DNA of 64,000 nt from Zhenpiania hominis (GTDB lineage Bacteria > Bacillota > Clostridia > Peptostreptococcales > Anaerovoracaceae). Shown here piece after piece: positions 35,539 to 45,642 of this stretch. The notes below the pieces were generated by a model. That model was given only the letters and a program-made list of their open reading frames with translations. It did no database searches and was not told the origin of the DNA. Within the stretch, counting starts at the first letter, position 1, and every line of letters begins with the position of its first letter. A program made the translations under genes and the position numbers. The stretch covers positions 62,001-126,000 of the forward strand of contig NZ_JACRYT010000005.1 in assembly GCF_014333425.1 (NCBI RefSeq), in the 5' to 3' direction.

Positions 35539-37497
35539 ATGCCATTTTTAAAAAAATGTATATATAAAGTTTTGAAAAAAGAATATAAAGAAATTCTTCT
35601 GATGATTAATGATAAATCAGTAGTTTCTTTTGATGTGTTTGACACACTTTTAAAAAGAGAAGTGGCTTCACCAAGAGATGTTTTCAGAATAATGGAATTG
35701 CATTTTCAAGATAATGGAATTCAACCAATAAAAGGTTTTTCAGTATTACGAGAAGCTGCAGAGGAACAAGCTAAAAAAGAAGTTATTAATAGCGCAATCA
35801 CTATTGAGGAAATATATGATTATATTCCTGTTGATAATGCATTAAAAGCAGTTCTTATAGATATGGAATGTGAAATCGAACTCCAGTTATCATTTCCGAA
35901 CTTGATTTTTCAACTCATATATGATGCCTGTATAGAGCAAGGAAAAGATATTTATTTTATTTCCGATATGTACTTACATTATGAAATCATTGAGAAAATG
36001 CTCAAAAAAGCAGGATATAACAAAGGGAAATTATATGTGTCATCTGAAATAGGGAAAACTAAATATAATGGAGAGCTTTTTTCATATATTCGTGATACAG
36101 AAAAAATAAATACCAAGAACTGGATACATATAGGAGACTCAGTTCGCTCTGATTATTTAATGCCAAAGCGTTTAGGCATTAATGCGATTTTGATTGAAAG
36201 AGCTCCAAAGAACAATAAGTATTATGATAAGAACATGAATAATAAGAATAAACACTATATGCGTATGAATCATTTTATTAATACGCATATAAGTGAATAC
36301 CAATCTCCTTATGAGAAAATTGGATATGCGGTATTTGGACCATTGCTTTATGGATTTTCGTGTTGGCTTGCTCAAAAAATACCAGAAAATAGGACAATCT
36401 TATTTCTTGCACGTGATGGTGCAGTGATTCGAAGAGCATTCCAGATTATTTCGAAAAGATCGACGTTGTATTTATATATTTCGCGTAAGTCCGTATATGG
36501 TGCATATCTTTCTTGTGTAGAAAACACTAATGAGATAATCAAGAATAAATTCCCAATTATTTCAAGACGGCATACCACAGGAGAATTAGCAATTAGCCAT
36601 AATATTTCTGAAAGTAAGATGCAGGAACTATTTGAAAAAAATGGTATAGAGAAAGATGAAATCATAATTAGTGATGAGATAGAAAAGCAAGTATTAGATA
36701 CTATATGGCCAGTGGTTAAGAATAACGCAAAAGAACAATATCAATTGTTCCAAGAGTATCTTAACCAATTAGGTGTTTCTGCAAAGTGTGCGGTTATTGA
36801 TGTGGGTTGGCGTGGAACCACTCAGACATTATTACAGCAAGCTGGGTTTAAAGTTGGAAGAGAAAAGATAGATTGGGAAGGATATTATTTTGGAATACAT
36901 TATCTTATCAAGAATGAATTTATTCAGGAAAATAAAAACAGGATGTTTGGTTTCCTCTATAAAGAAGATTCATTTAAAGACAGGAATTATATACGAGAAG
37001 TAATACTAGGAACGATTGCATTTTTTGAAATGTTCTTCCTTTCTACAGAGGGAACTACAAAACAATATATACGAGATAATGATGGAATTGTACGACCAGT
37101 TATTGGAAAAAAAGAAAATAATAGTTTAATGAATGAAAATATTGATTTAATTCAGAATGCTGCATTAGACTTTGTATCTGATCTGAATCAATCAACAGCA
37201 AAACTGTTGGTCAATATAGATTCAAAAATTGCTTTTGGAAATTATTTGGCGTTTGTAAAAGCACCTACTAAAGAGTTATTGAGATATTTTAATGGGTACA
37301 ATTGTTTTAATGGGGATACGCCAAAGATATTTTTGGGAGAGCATGGGAGTATCTATTATTTAAGGCATCCTAGGCAACTTTATAAAGACCTTATTAGATG
37401 TGATAATAGAGCATTGTTTTTAAAACGGATTTTCAAAATACCATTGCCATATTTTCATATCTTGTATTTCTTGCGAAAGTTTTTTGATAAAACTTAA
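35539..37497 (+). CDS. large two-part protein: HAD-superfamily N-terminus plus unknown C-terminal domain
   Basis: About 652 aa. Residues 25-225 are HAD-like: S-F-D-V-F-D-T-L-L-K-R (nucleophile Asp), F-I-S-D-M-Y-L and H-I-G-D-S-V-R-S-D with the late acidic pair. The remaining ~400 residues include F-L-A-R-D-G-A-V and V-D-V-G-W-R-G-T, and are not assigned to a family by me, although proteins of this layout recur in capsule and O-antigen clusters. HAD fold suggests phosphatase or phosphotransferase activity, with a C-terminal domain that may act on lipid-linked sugar. Preceded by a 141-base gap without signals. Confidence 0.65.
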   Translation: MPFLKKCIYKVLKKEYKEILLMINDKSVVSFDVFDTLLKREVASPRDVFRIMELHFQDNGIQPIKGFSVLREAAEEQAKKEVINSAITIEEIYDYIPVDNALKAVLIDMECEIELQLSFPNLIFQLIYDACIEQGKDIYFISDMYLHYEIIEKMLKKAGYNKGKLYVSSEIGKTKYNGELFSYIRDTEKINTKNWIHIGDSVRSDYLMPKRLGINAILIERAPKNNKYYDKNMNNKNKHYMRMNHFINTHISEYQSPYEKIGYAVFGPLLYGFSCWLAQKIPENRTILFLARDGAVIRRAFQIISKRSTLYLYISRKSVYGAYLSCVENTNEIIKNKFPIISRRHTTGELAISHNISESKMQELFEKNGIEKDEIIISDEIEKQVLDTIWPVVKNNAKEQYQLFQEYLNQLGVSAKCAVIDVGWRGTTQTLLQQAGFKVGREKIDWEGYYFGIHYLIKNEFIQENKNRMFGFLYKEDSFKDRNYIREVILGTIAFFEMFFLSTEGTTKQYIRDNDGIVRPVIGKKENNSLMNENIDLIQNAALDFVSDLNQSTAKLLVNIDSKIAFGNYLAFVKAPTKELLRYFNGYNCFNGDTPKIFLGEHGSIYYLRHPRQLYKDLIRCDNRALFLKRIFKIPLPYFHILYFLRKFFDKT

Positions 37498-37568
37498 TGG
37501 TACCTTAGTAAATCTATCTCATTTGTATAGAGCTTTGAAATAAAATATAGGAGAGTGAGATATAAATA

Positions 37569-38948
37569 ATGATACGACTTGAATATCCAAGTTTATATAG
37601 ATGGACTATCGGTTTTGCAGTGCTATTTTCAAGTATGGTTGGGGGAACTATTTTAGGTATTTCTATGAATAAAATAGCCCTTATTCCTCTTTTTATAGTA
37701 CTTTGCATTGAACGCATACAAAACGTCAATATAAACCCCAAAATGTATCTCCGATTCCCACACTTAATGTTTGTTATGTATTGTATTTTGTGTGGAATAT
37801 CAGATCTTATCGCCCTATTTAACAGTTCTGCAATAGATAAATATCCTCTATATTTACCTATTGCAGAAAAAAATGCAATACAAATGATTATTGTATATAT
37901 ACCATTAGCTTTACTTGTTTGGAATTCGGTGTACTGTAAAACTTTCAAGAACATTTTTTTTAAAGCTCTAAAATATGTCGCATATATCCATTGTGGTTGG
38001 GCGGGACTTCAGTTTATATGCTTTACTACATTACAGTTGGATGTAAATACTTTTTTCTTTGAGGAAGTTTGGCATGGAATTTTAGGAATAGAGTATGGTT
38101 CAGTATACACATATGAAAATGGGATTTTAGCTATGCGTATAACAGGGCTTACTTGTGATACAGCGTATTTATCTATTCTACTTGTTTTGGGTTTTTTGAT
38201 GTCTAAATCGTGGATACCAAAGGCAATGTGTATAGGGGTGACTATTTTGTCTATGAGTCGAACAGGAATGCTTGCAATGGTTGTGGCTATAATTTTAGAA
38301 ATGATTATGCGCGAAAACAAAAATCAGTTGCATTTAAAAAAATTGTTTATGGGTATAAACGGATTTCTGCTTGCTTGCGGCGTAATGGTGATACTTTATA
38401 TGAAGATACCGGAAATACAATATTATGTTGACTATTCTTATGAACGTGTAAAAAATATATGGTCTTTTGCGACAGGTGGCACTTATGATAGTACGTCAAT
38501 ACATTTGAATTATTTACTTTACTTAATTCCAATGTTTATTACTATGTTAAATCCTCTGCAATGTTTCGTTGGTGTTGGTCCAAGAGTATCTATCCCAACT
38601 TATATTGAATTTGCAAAAGAAAATAATTTGGCATATGAACATAATTATACTCATTCATTAAGCATTGAATGTGATGTGGCGGATTTATTAATTGGCAGTG
38701 GATTAATCGGTTTTTTTCTTTATTATTATATGTTTTTTACAATTTTTTTTCATACTTCCGATAAGATGCTCAAGAAGGCAATAGTGATTTTTGTAATTGC
38801 AGGAGTTACATATCAGTTTAATGCTATGACATTATTAATACTGTTTATTATCATTGCACTCGGAGAGTTTTCTAAATTAAGGACTTTAGAAGACTATGAA
38901 AGAGACTATAAGATTGGAGAAATTATTTATGAGGCAAAACCTGATTAG
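37569..38948 (+). CDS. O-antigen/capsule polymerase, Wzy-like
   Basis: 459 aa with about 10-12 hydrophobic segments and a large loop around residues 270-360. Consistent with Wzy proteins, which are too divergent for motif-based proof. Position between glycosyltransferases and near a Wzx supports it. ATG 37569 behind AGGAGAG. The 3' end overlaps the next gene by 20 bases. Confidence 0.75.
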   Translation: MIRLEYPSLYRWTIGFAVLFSSMVGGTILGISMNKIALIPLFIVLCIERIQNVNINPKMYLRFPHLMFVMYCILCGISDLIALFNSSAIDKYPLYLPIAEKNAIQMIIVYIPLALLVWNSVYCKTFKNIFFKALKYVAYIHCGWAGLQFICFTTLQLDVNTFFFEEVWHGILGIEYGSVYTYENGILAMRITGLTCDTAYLSILLVLGFLMSKSWIPKAMCIGVTILSMSRTGMLAMVVAIILEMIMRENKNQLHLKKLFMGINGFLLACGVMVILYMKIPEIQYYVDYSYERVKNIWSFATGGTYDSTSIHLNYLLYLIPMFITMLNPLQCFVGVGPRVSIPTYIEFAKENNLAYEHNYTHSLSIECDVADLLIGSGLIGFFLYYYMFFTIFFHTSDKMLKKAIVIFVIAGVTYQFNAMTLLILFIIIALGEFSKLRTLEDYERDYKIGEIIYEAKPD

Positions 38949-39984
38949 TGTTATTGTGCCAATTTATAATATGGAAAGATATTTGGAACAGTGCATTCAA
39001 AGCCTGCTCAACCAAGATTATAAAAATATAGAGATATTATTAATCAATGATGGCAGCAATGATAATTCAGCAGCTATCTGTCGAAAATATAGCAAAAAAG
39101 ATAGAAGAATTATCTATATTGAACAAGAAAATCAAGGAGTGTCTGCCGCTAGAAACACCGGAATTTGTCACTCATCTGGAGAGTGGATATCTTTTGTAGA
39201 TGGTGACGACTGGGCTACATTAGATATGCTTTCGTCTCTATTAAGATGTGCAGAAGACAAGGATGTAATTATTGGGGACGCATATGCGGCTAAAAACGGC
39301 AAAATAGATAAATTTTCCTTTTTTACTATTGATATAGCGGAATCACAAAAAAGGAGCCCTCTTTATTTGATAGGAAATGCCTTGGGATGCACTTCCTATG
39401 GAGCTGGTAAATATAGCAATGTAGGGGTGCCTTGGGCGAAGTTATATCGACGAGAATTTTTAGTAAGGAATCATATTGAGTTTCCAGTAGGAGTCAGGCG
39501 TATGCAGGATATGCTTTTTAATATTAATATATTTTCTAAAACTCAGAGGGTAAACTTTTGTAATCGTCCTATTTATTACTATCGGATAACAGATAACTCT
39601 GTATGTCGACGATATGACTCTCAGTATGATGAGGTTATCCAGCAAATACTTTTAGGTTTAAGGGATTTAGTAGAAAGCAATAAGGACCCTGAAATACAAA
39701 AACTGTATGATTTTAAGAGAGTACAGTTACTGTTGGAAAATATTGCATTGCACTATGGACACCCTAAATGTCCTTTAGCATATAAAGAAAAAAGGAAAGG
39801 GATCAAACAAATTTTTGACTTATCGGTAAACAGAAATGCTTTAGAAACTTGCGAAAAAAGTTTATTTAGTCGCAAACAAAAAATCATTTTAGGATTGTTA
39901 TTAAATCATAGGTATGCGGTTGTTTACCAGATATATCATTTGCGAAATATGGTGCAGAAGTTTTTGAAGAATGTTGATATGTAG
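38929..39984 (+). CDS. glycosyltransferase family 2
   Basis: 351 aa, GT-A fold: S-V-I-V-P-I-Y-N-M-E-R-Y-L at residue 6, I-L-L-I-N-D-G-S-N-D (about 37-46), N-x-G-V-S-A-A-R-N-x-G and the D-G-D-D metal site (about 98). ATG 38929 is behind TTGGAGAAA; the ATG at 38896 lies deep in wzy. Inverting transferase of the repeat-unit pathway. Confidence 0.88.
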   Translation: MRQNLISVIVPIYNMERYLEQCIQSLLNQDYKNIEILLINDGSNDNSAAICRKYSKKDRRIIYIEQENQGVSAARNTGICHSSGEWISFVDGDDWATLDMLSSLLRCAEDKDVIIGDAYAAKNGKIDKFSFFTIDIAESQKRSPLYLIGNALGCTSYGAGKYSNVGVPWAKLYRREFLVRNHIEFPVGVRRMQDMLFNINIFSKTQRVNFCNRPIYYYRITDNSVCRRYDSQYDEVIQQILLGLRDLVESNKDPEIQKLYDFKRVQLLLENIALHYGHPKCPLAYKEKRKGIKQIFDLSVNRNALETCEKSLFSRKQKIILGLLLNHRYAVVYQIYHLRNMVQKFLKNVDM

Positions 39985-39998
39985 TAAGGAAATCAAAG

Positions 39999-41870
39999 AT
40001 GAATGAGAGAAAATGGGTTAAACATTTGCTAAAAGAATATTTGGACTCGTTAAAACCATTTCTTACGAAAGAATGTGGGGGAATCGAATTTCCAAACCGT
40101 CATTGTGCAAGTTATAGTGATATGATATCACGAATTGAATGTTTTGCACGGGTTATGTATGGCGTTTGGCCGGCTGTTTTGGGTGGGGAAATGGATATAT
40201 GTTCTGAGTTTCTTGAGTATTATAATCGAACATTATTAAAAGGAACAAATCCAGAAGAAAAGAGCTACTGGGGAGATTTTGATAATGCTGATCAACGTGA
40301 AGTGGAAATGGTTCCTTTAGTATTGATGCTGTACTATAATCGTGAGCAAACATGGGACACATATTCAGATAAGGAAAAGAATATGGTTAATCGCTGGTTT
40401 CTTCAAGTAAATAATGGAAGAATCTATCCGTCTAACTGGCTTTTTTTTCGCCTGCTTGTAAATACAGTATTTTTGAAATTAGGAGGCAAGTACTCACAAA
40501 GTAAAATCGAAGAAACGTTGGACAAAATAGAGATGTTGTATATTGGAAATGGATGGTACATTGATGGTCCATCATTAGCGGTAGATTATTATGTTGCATT
40601 TGCATTTCATTATTATTCGCTGATTTATATTTCTATTGAAAAAGGAACTGCTGTAGCAGAACGATATAAAGAACGAGCTTGTTTATTTGCAAAAAATTTC
40701 ATTTTATGGCAGTCCAGTACAGGAAGCTGTGTACCATATGGCCGTTCATTGACATATCGGTTTGCACAAGGAGCTTTTTGGGCTGCATTGGCTTTTTCTG
40801 ACATATGGCCATATGAAAAAGGAATTATAAAGGGAATCTGTATGCGACATTTCAAATGGTGGCATGAAAGACCAATTTGTGATAATGCTGGGATTTTGAC
40901 AGTGGGATATGCTTATCAGAATGCCTTAATGTCAGAAAAGTATAATGCTTGGGGATCCCCCTACTGGGCTTTTAAATCCTTTTTGATTTTGGCGATAAAG
41001 GAAGATGATGAATTTTGGAAAGTCGAATCTCTACCACTTCCTGATATGAAGCAACAGATATATACAGACAAAATAGGAATGGCTATCGCAACAGATAAAC
41101 GTCGTAAACACACTATTTTATTTCCAAATCGCCAAATAAAAAATGAGACACTAGAGCATTATGAAGGTAAGTATATGAAGTTTGCTTATAGTAGTTATTT
41201 TGGATTTTGTGTAAGGAAAGGGCTTTTTAATTTCGAACAAAGTGGATGTGACTCTGTGTTGTCTGTATCAGAAGATGGAATGACCTTTTTCCCAAGGAAT
41301 GAGATAATTGAACCTACAATTGAAAAAGGGATACTTATTTCAATATGGCACCCTTTAAAAGGAGTTCGGATTAAAAGTTATATTATACCTGGAGAGCCCT
41401 GGCATATTCGTATACATAAAATAAAATCCGACTATAAGATTTTTTTGAGAGATGCGGGATTTGCGATTGATAGCACAGAAGGAAAAATAATTAAAGATGA
41501 AAATTCTCTTTCCTTTTTAACAACGAAAGCCAAAAGTGGTGTGAGATGTCTTACAGGAAATGGGATAAGTGGGATTTCCGATTTTTGTCCAGGGACAAAT
41601 ATATTGTATCCGCGTGTAAAAGTTCCATTTATTCAATGGCATATTCCTAAAGGTAGTACCGTTATAGCAACAGCTGTATATGGGAGTGTATTACCTGAAG
41701 AAGAAAATATTGTGGAGCCTTTTCTGACAATAAGGGGGAGAACAGCAACTATTTCAGTTAATGGGGAAATGATTTCGATGCAATTTTCTGACAAAATTAA
41801 AAAAAGAACCTATATGGATAGGTGTTTTCTTATAATGCGACGGATTGTAAGACTATATCAATCTTTGTAG
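39999..41870 (+). CDS. DUF2264-family protein
   Basis: 623 aa. N-terminal alpha/alpha-toroid-like half with the DUF2264 pattern: K-P-F-L-T-x-E-C-G-G-I-E-F-P-N-R-H-C, then E-C-F-A-R, and Y-x-D-G-P-S-x-x-x-D-Y-Y near 190; the C-terminal half is beta-rich. Related toroid proteins cleave or modify polysaccharides, but activity is not known for this family. Presence inside a capsule operon suggests action on the nascent or surface polymer. No signal peptide is visible, so it acts inside the cell unless exported another way. Confidence 0.75.
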   Translation: MNERKWVKHLLKEYLDSLKPFLTKECGGIEFPNRHCASYSDMISRIECFARVMYGVWPAVLGGEMDICSEFLEYYNRTLLKGTNPEEKSYWGDFDNADQREVEMVPLVLMLYYNREQTWDTYSDKEKNMVNRWFLQVNNGRIYPSNWLFFRLLVNTVFLKLGGKYSQSKIEETLDKIEMLYIGNGWYIDGPSLAVDYYVAFAFHYYSLIYISIEKGTAVAERYKERACLFAKNFILWQSSTGSCVPYGRSLTYRFAQGAFWAALAFSDIWPYEKGIIKGICMRHFKWWHERPICDNAGILTVGYAYQNALMSEKYNAWGSPYWAFKSFLILAIKEDDEFWKVESLPLPDMKQQIYTDKIGMAIATDKRRKHTILFPNRQIKNETLEHYEGKYMKFAYSSYFGFCVRKGLFNFEQSGCDSVLSVSEDGMTFFPRNEIIEPTIEKGILISIWHPLKGVRIKSYIIPGEPWHIRIHKIKSDYKIFLRDAGFAIDSTEGKIIKDENSLSFLTTKAKSGVRCLTGNGISGISDFCPGTNILYPRVKVPFIQWHIPKGSTVIATAVYGSVLPEEENIVEPFLTIRGRTATISVNGEMISMQFSDKIKKRTYMDRCFLIMRRIVRLYQSL

Positions 41871-41891
41871 AGTTTAGGGTTAAATTTACAA

Positions 41892-43070
41892 ATGGAGATG
41901 AAAAAGATAGATATGAAAATTGAAAAATGTTTTGGATGTACTGCCTGTGTAAATATTTGCCCCGTACAATGCTTACAGATGAAACCAGATGCCTTTGGCT
42001 TCCTATATCCTGAACTTATAGGAAACTGTATTAGGTGCGGTCTTTGCGAAAAGGTTTGTCCAGCAGAAATAGTTATAGATAAAAAATCATGTGGTGAGGT
42101 ATGTTTTGCAGCAATTGCAAAAAAAAGACATAGTGAGAGTACTTCGGGAGGGATCGCATCACTTATGTCAACAAAAGTAATTGAGAAAGGTGGGGTTGCT
42201 TATGGTGTTGGATTTAAAAGAGGAAAATGTGTTTACAACAGAATAGATTCTTTATCTGAAATTGAAGGTATAAGGGGTAGCAAATATGTTCAAGCAGAAT
42301 TGAATGATACTTTAGCCCTTATAAAATGTGATTTAGTAAATCATAAGTCCGTACTTTTTGTAGGGACACCATGTACCATTGCAGGGGCACAGCTTTATTT
42401 AGATAATCAGGGTATTGATATGGAAAAATTTATTGCAATAAGTTTTCCCTGTGGTGGTGTTCCATCTCCTTTATTTCTGCAAGAAGAAATAGGAGAGATA
42501 AATCAAACCAATATAACAGTAAAATTTAGAGAAGGACGAAAATATCTATTTCAATGTAAAACATTATCAGGTGAAGTGTTAAAGAGTCAAACTAGAGTTA
42601 GAAGTCCTTATTTAATAGGATATGATTATCGACTGACTTTACGCTCCTGTTGTTATAGTTGTCTTTTTTCTAAGGAATCACGAATTGGTGATATTACAAT
42701 AGGAGATTTTTGGGGATTACAATCAAATAATGAGCCATTTAAAAGTCTTTATAAACGGCAGCAAACAGCTTCACTAATAATTATAACATCCCCAAAAGGA
42801 GAGGCTTTTTTTAAATTTATTGAGAAAGATATATGGCTTGAAAAGCATTCTTTAAAAGAAGCATTTATACATAATCCTAGATTACATGAGCCGGCACCTG
42901 CAATGACAATAGCTGCAAAGAATTTTCGTTCAAAATATATGCAGATAAGGAGCATCAAAAAAGCAATTTATAGCAGTTTGTCGTTATATGATTTCTTCAA
43001 AGAATACTATAGATATAGCAAATTACTACAACCATTCCATTTTATAATGGGCAAAATTAGAACACAATAG
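41892..43070 (+). CDS. FrhB-like (coenzyme F420 hydrogenase/dehydrogenase beta-subunit-type) Fe-S protein
   Basis: 392 aa. Two N-terminal 4Fe-4S clusters (C-F-G-C-T-A-C-V-N-I-C-P and C-I-R-C-G-L-C-E-K-V-C-P), then FrhB domain motifs: S-T-S-G-G-I-A-S, V-G-T-P-C, S-F-P-C-G-G-V-P-S, and S-C-C-Y-S-C-L-F-S with I-G-D-I-T-I-G-D-F-W. In exopolysaccharide clusters such proteins are common and usually neighbour a polysaccharide pyruvyl transferase, which is absent here. Probably a redox enzyme of repeat-unit tailoring; substrate unknown. A 135-base gap follows with no visible signals. Confidence 0.85.
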   Translation: MEMKKIDMKIEKCFGCTACVNICPVQCLQMKPDAFGFLYPELIGNCIRCGLCEKVCPAEIVIDKKSCGEVCFAAIAKKRHSESTSGGIASLMSTKVIEKGGVAYGVGFKRGKCVYNRIDSLSEIEGIRGSKYVQAELNDTLALIKCDLVNHKSVLFVGTPCTIAGAQLYLDNQGIDMEKFIAISFPCGGVPSPLFLQEEIGEINQTNITVKFREGRKYLFQCKTLSGEVLKSQTRVRSPYLIGYDYRLTLRSCCYSCLFSKESRIGDITIGDFWGLQSNNEPFKSLYKRQQTASLIIITSPKGEAFFKFIEKDIWLEKHSLKEAFIHNPRLHEPAPAMTIAAKNFRSKYMQIRSIKKAIYSSLSLYDFFKEYYRYSKLLQPFHFIMGKIRTQ

Positions 43071-43229
43071 AACGAATGCTAAAAATTTAAACCTGATAAT
43101 ATATAATTACGGACAACATTGTAATACATGTGAAATGGTTATTGATGAATTTCTTATATATGTGACAACTTTGATATAGAAAAAGATGTATGGATATATG
43201 AGATAATGAAGTATTTAAGATGGAAGAAT

Positions 43230-44630
43230 ATGAACACGATGAGCAAGACAAGTAACTTAGTAAAAAATACATTGATGCTCTCTATTGGAACCGCTTTATC
43301 GAAAGGAATACAATTTATTTTAGTGATATTTGTAAGCCGATGGTTATCTACGGAGATTTATGGGACGTTTGATGTATTGTGTACATATATCACATTACTC
43401 CTTCCCATTTTGTCTATATCGACAGGAGAGGCTGTTTTTCGTTTTTCGGTTTCAAGTAAAACACAGAAAGAACAGTCGGGATATATAACAAATGGGTTTG
43501 TCCTTGTTACATGCAATTTAATAATTTGTATAGGGGTGCTTGCCGTACTATCCGGTGTTAAATTGCTTTCTGCTAAGCTTGTATTACAGTTTTTATTCCT
43601 TTTGGGAACTCAACTGTTCAATTATTATCTGCAGGCATTTTTGAGAGCAATTAAAAGACTCAATATATATACGATAAGTAATATCATATCAGCATTTATG
43701 ATAGCATTCTGTTCGGTGCTTTTTATTCGAGTACTCCAGTTTAGAATGGATGGATTAATATATGCTTATTCTATTGGGTATATGGTGGCAAATCTATTGA
43801 TCATTTTTTCGGCTAGGCTATGGAATTACATTACTTTGAAAACAATTTCACGAAAAATAGTGAAGCAATTGGTTCACTATTCTTTGCCATTGGTGCCAAA
43901 CGATATTTCATGGTGGATATTGAATGTTTCAGATCGACAGGTGATATCGATTGCATTAGGCGCAGCAGCAAATGGGATTTATGCTATTGCTAATAAGTTA
44001 CCAGCTTTATGTAATTCGATCTTTGGGATGTTCAGCGTATCATGGCAGCAAAGCATGGCAGAAAAAATCGAGATGGAAAACTGGCAGGAATATGCTAATC
44101 AGGTGTATAACCAAATGACGGTTGTCTTGTTAACATTGTGTTCAGGCATTTTGAGTGTGACATTTATCTTTTTTAATTATATGTTTGACATAAAATATTA
44201 TTCGGGAATGGTCTATGTACCAATTTTACTAACGGCTACTATTTTTTCATCATGGATGTTGTTTTTTGGAGGGGTACAGATTGCACTGAAAAAAACGTCG
44301 GAAAATGGAGTTACTACAGTTATAGGCGCTATTATTAACTTAATTATCAATATTGCTTTAATCCATTTTATTGGTTTATATGCAGCAGCTATTTCCACAC
44401 TTGTGGCAAATATAATTACTGCTGTATTACGTCGACATAGGCTGAAGTGGTTCGTTAGATTTTGGTCAGACTCAAAAACCCGAAGCTGCTGGATTATATA
44501 TGGATATTTTATTGTCAGCTTTTATTTTTTTCAAGAATATATAGTACTTGAATGGATTAATATCTTGCTAGCAGGAATTGCATTTATTGCAGTGAATCAT
44601 CAATTTTTACAGGCCTTTTTTAGAAGATAG
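43230..44630 (+). CDS. lipid-linked repeat-unit flippase, Wzx-like
   Basis: About 466 aa with 12-14 hydrophobic helices, beginning N-T-L-M-L-S-I-G-T-A-L-S-K-G; polysaccharide biosynthesis protein/MATE-like fold. Starts at 43230, 43239 or 43206 are all weakly supported by the ribosome sites. It flips the undecaprenyl-linked repeat unit outward. Confidence 0.85.
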   Translation: MNTMSKTSNLVKNTLMLSIGTALSKGIQFILVIFVSRWLSTEIYGTFDVLCTYITLLLPILSISTGEAVFRFSVSSKTQKEQSGYITNGFVLVTCNLIICIGVLAVLSGVKLLSAKLVLQFLFLLGTQLFNYYLQAFLRAIKRLNIYTISNIISAFMIAFCSVLFIRVLQFRMDGLIYAYSIGYMVANLLIIFSARLWNYITLKTISRKIVKQLVHYSLPLVPNDISWWILNVSDRQVISIALGAAANGIYAIANKLPALCNSIFGMFSVSWQQSMAEKIEMENWQEYANQVYNQMTVVLLTLCSGILSVTFIFFNYMFDIKYYSGMVYVPILLTATIFSSWMLFFGGVQIALKKTSENGVTTVIGAIINLIINIALIHFIGLYAAAISTLVANIITAVLRRHRLKWFVRFWSDSKTRSCWIIYGYFIVSFYFFQEYIVLEWINILLAGIAFIAVNHQFLQAFFRR

Positions 44631-44679
44631 TATTCAATGGCATTGTAATTAATAAACAAGAAGTTGAGAGGAGATTAGA

Positions 44680-45639
44680 TTGTTCATGAAGCATAAACGA
44701 ATACTTGTTACAGGCGGAGCAGGATTCATTGGTTCCAATCTGTGCGAACGGTTGTTAAATGAGGGTAATGAAATTATTTGTTTGGACAACCTGTTTACTG
44801 GCAGGAAGGAGAATATCCGGCATTTACTGGATAACTCGGATTTTGAGTTTATTCGGGGCGATATCATCAATGAGGTGTACATAGAATGTGATGAGATATA
44901 TAATCTGGCTTGCCCTGCAAGTCCGATTCACTATCAGGCCGACCCGATCAAGACCATAAAGACAGGAGTGTTCGGTGCACTTCATCTTTTAGGTCTTGCC
45001 AAGAGGTGTAATGCGAGGATACTTCAAGCATCAACAAGCGAGGTATACGGAGATCCACAGATACATCCACAGCCGGAAAACTATAGAGGCAGTGTAAATC
45101 CGATCGGCATACGTGCTTGCTATGATGAGAGTAAGCGGATTGCTGAGACTTTGTTCTTCGATTATCACAGGGCATATGGAGTAGATATCAAAGTAATTCG
45201 CATTTTCAATACTTATGGGCCAAGGATGAGATCGGATGATGGAAGAGTGGTGTCAAATTTTATCACACAGGCACTGAAGGGAGAAAAACTTACGGTTTAT
45301 GGTGATGGAAGCCAAACCAGAAGTTTCTGTTATGTTGATGATCTAGTAGATGGAATGATAAAGATGATGGAAAGTAGAGAGGGATTCACAGGCCCCGTCA
45401 ATTTAGGAAATCCAGGAGAGTTCACGATGCTGGAGCTTGCGGAAAAAGTAAAAATCATTACTCGTTCCAAGTCGGAGATTGAATATATGCCACTTCCGGC
45501 AGATGATCCGACACAAAGACAGCCAGTAATCGATTTAGCGAAGAAAGAACTTGATTGGGTGCCGAAGGTAGCACTTGAAGATGGATTAAAGAAGACGATA
45601 CCATACTTTGCAGAAATGATAAAGAAGGAGAAGCAGTAA
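44680..45639 (+). CDS. UDP-glucuronate decarboxylase (UDP-xylose synthase)-type SDR
   Basis: About 319 aa. G-G-A-G-F-I-G-S-N at the N-terminus; the discriminating [12 protein letters not shown] motif, S-T-S-E-V-Y-G-D-P, and Y-D-E-S-K-R (catalytic Tyr) mark the UXS subgroup. A TTG at 44680 lies 6 bases from GAGGAG, and the ATG at 44686 is 12 bases away; the TTG is better spaced. Converts UDP-glucuronate, made by the next gene, to UDP-xylose, so the polymer probably contains xylose. Confidence 0.87.
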   Translation: MFMKHKRILVTGGAGFIGSNLCERLLNEGNEIICLDNLFTGRKENIRHLLDNSDFEFIRGDIINEVYIECDEIYNLACPASPIHYQADPIKTIKTGVFGALHLLGLAKRCNARILQASTSEVYGDPQIHPQPENYRGSVNPIGIRACYDESKRIAETLFFDYHRAYGVDIKVIRIFNTYGPRMRSDDGRVVSNFITQALKGEKLTVYGDGSQTRSFCYVDDLVDGMIKMMESREGFTGPVNLGNPGEFTMLELAEKVKIITRSKSEIEYMPLPADDPTQRQPVIDLAKKELDWVPKVALEDGLKKTIPYFAEMIKKEKQ

Positions 45640-45642
45640 GAT

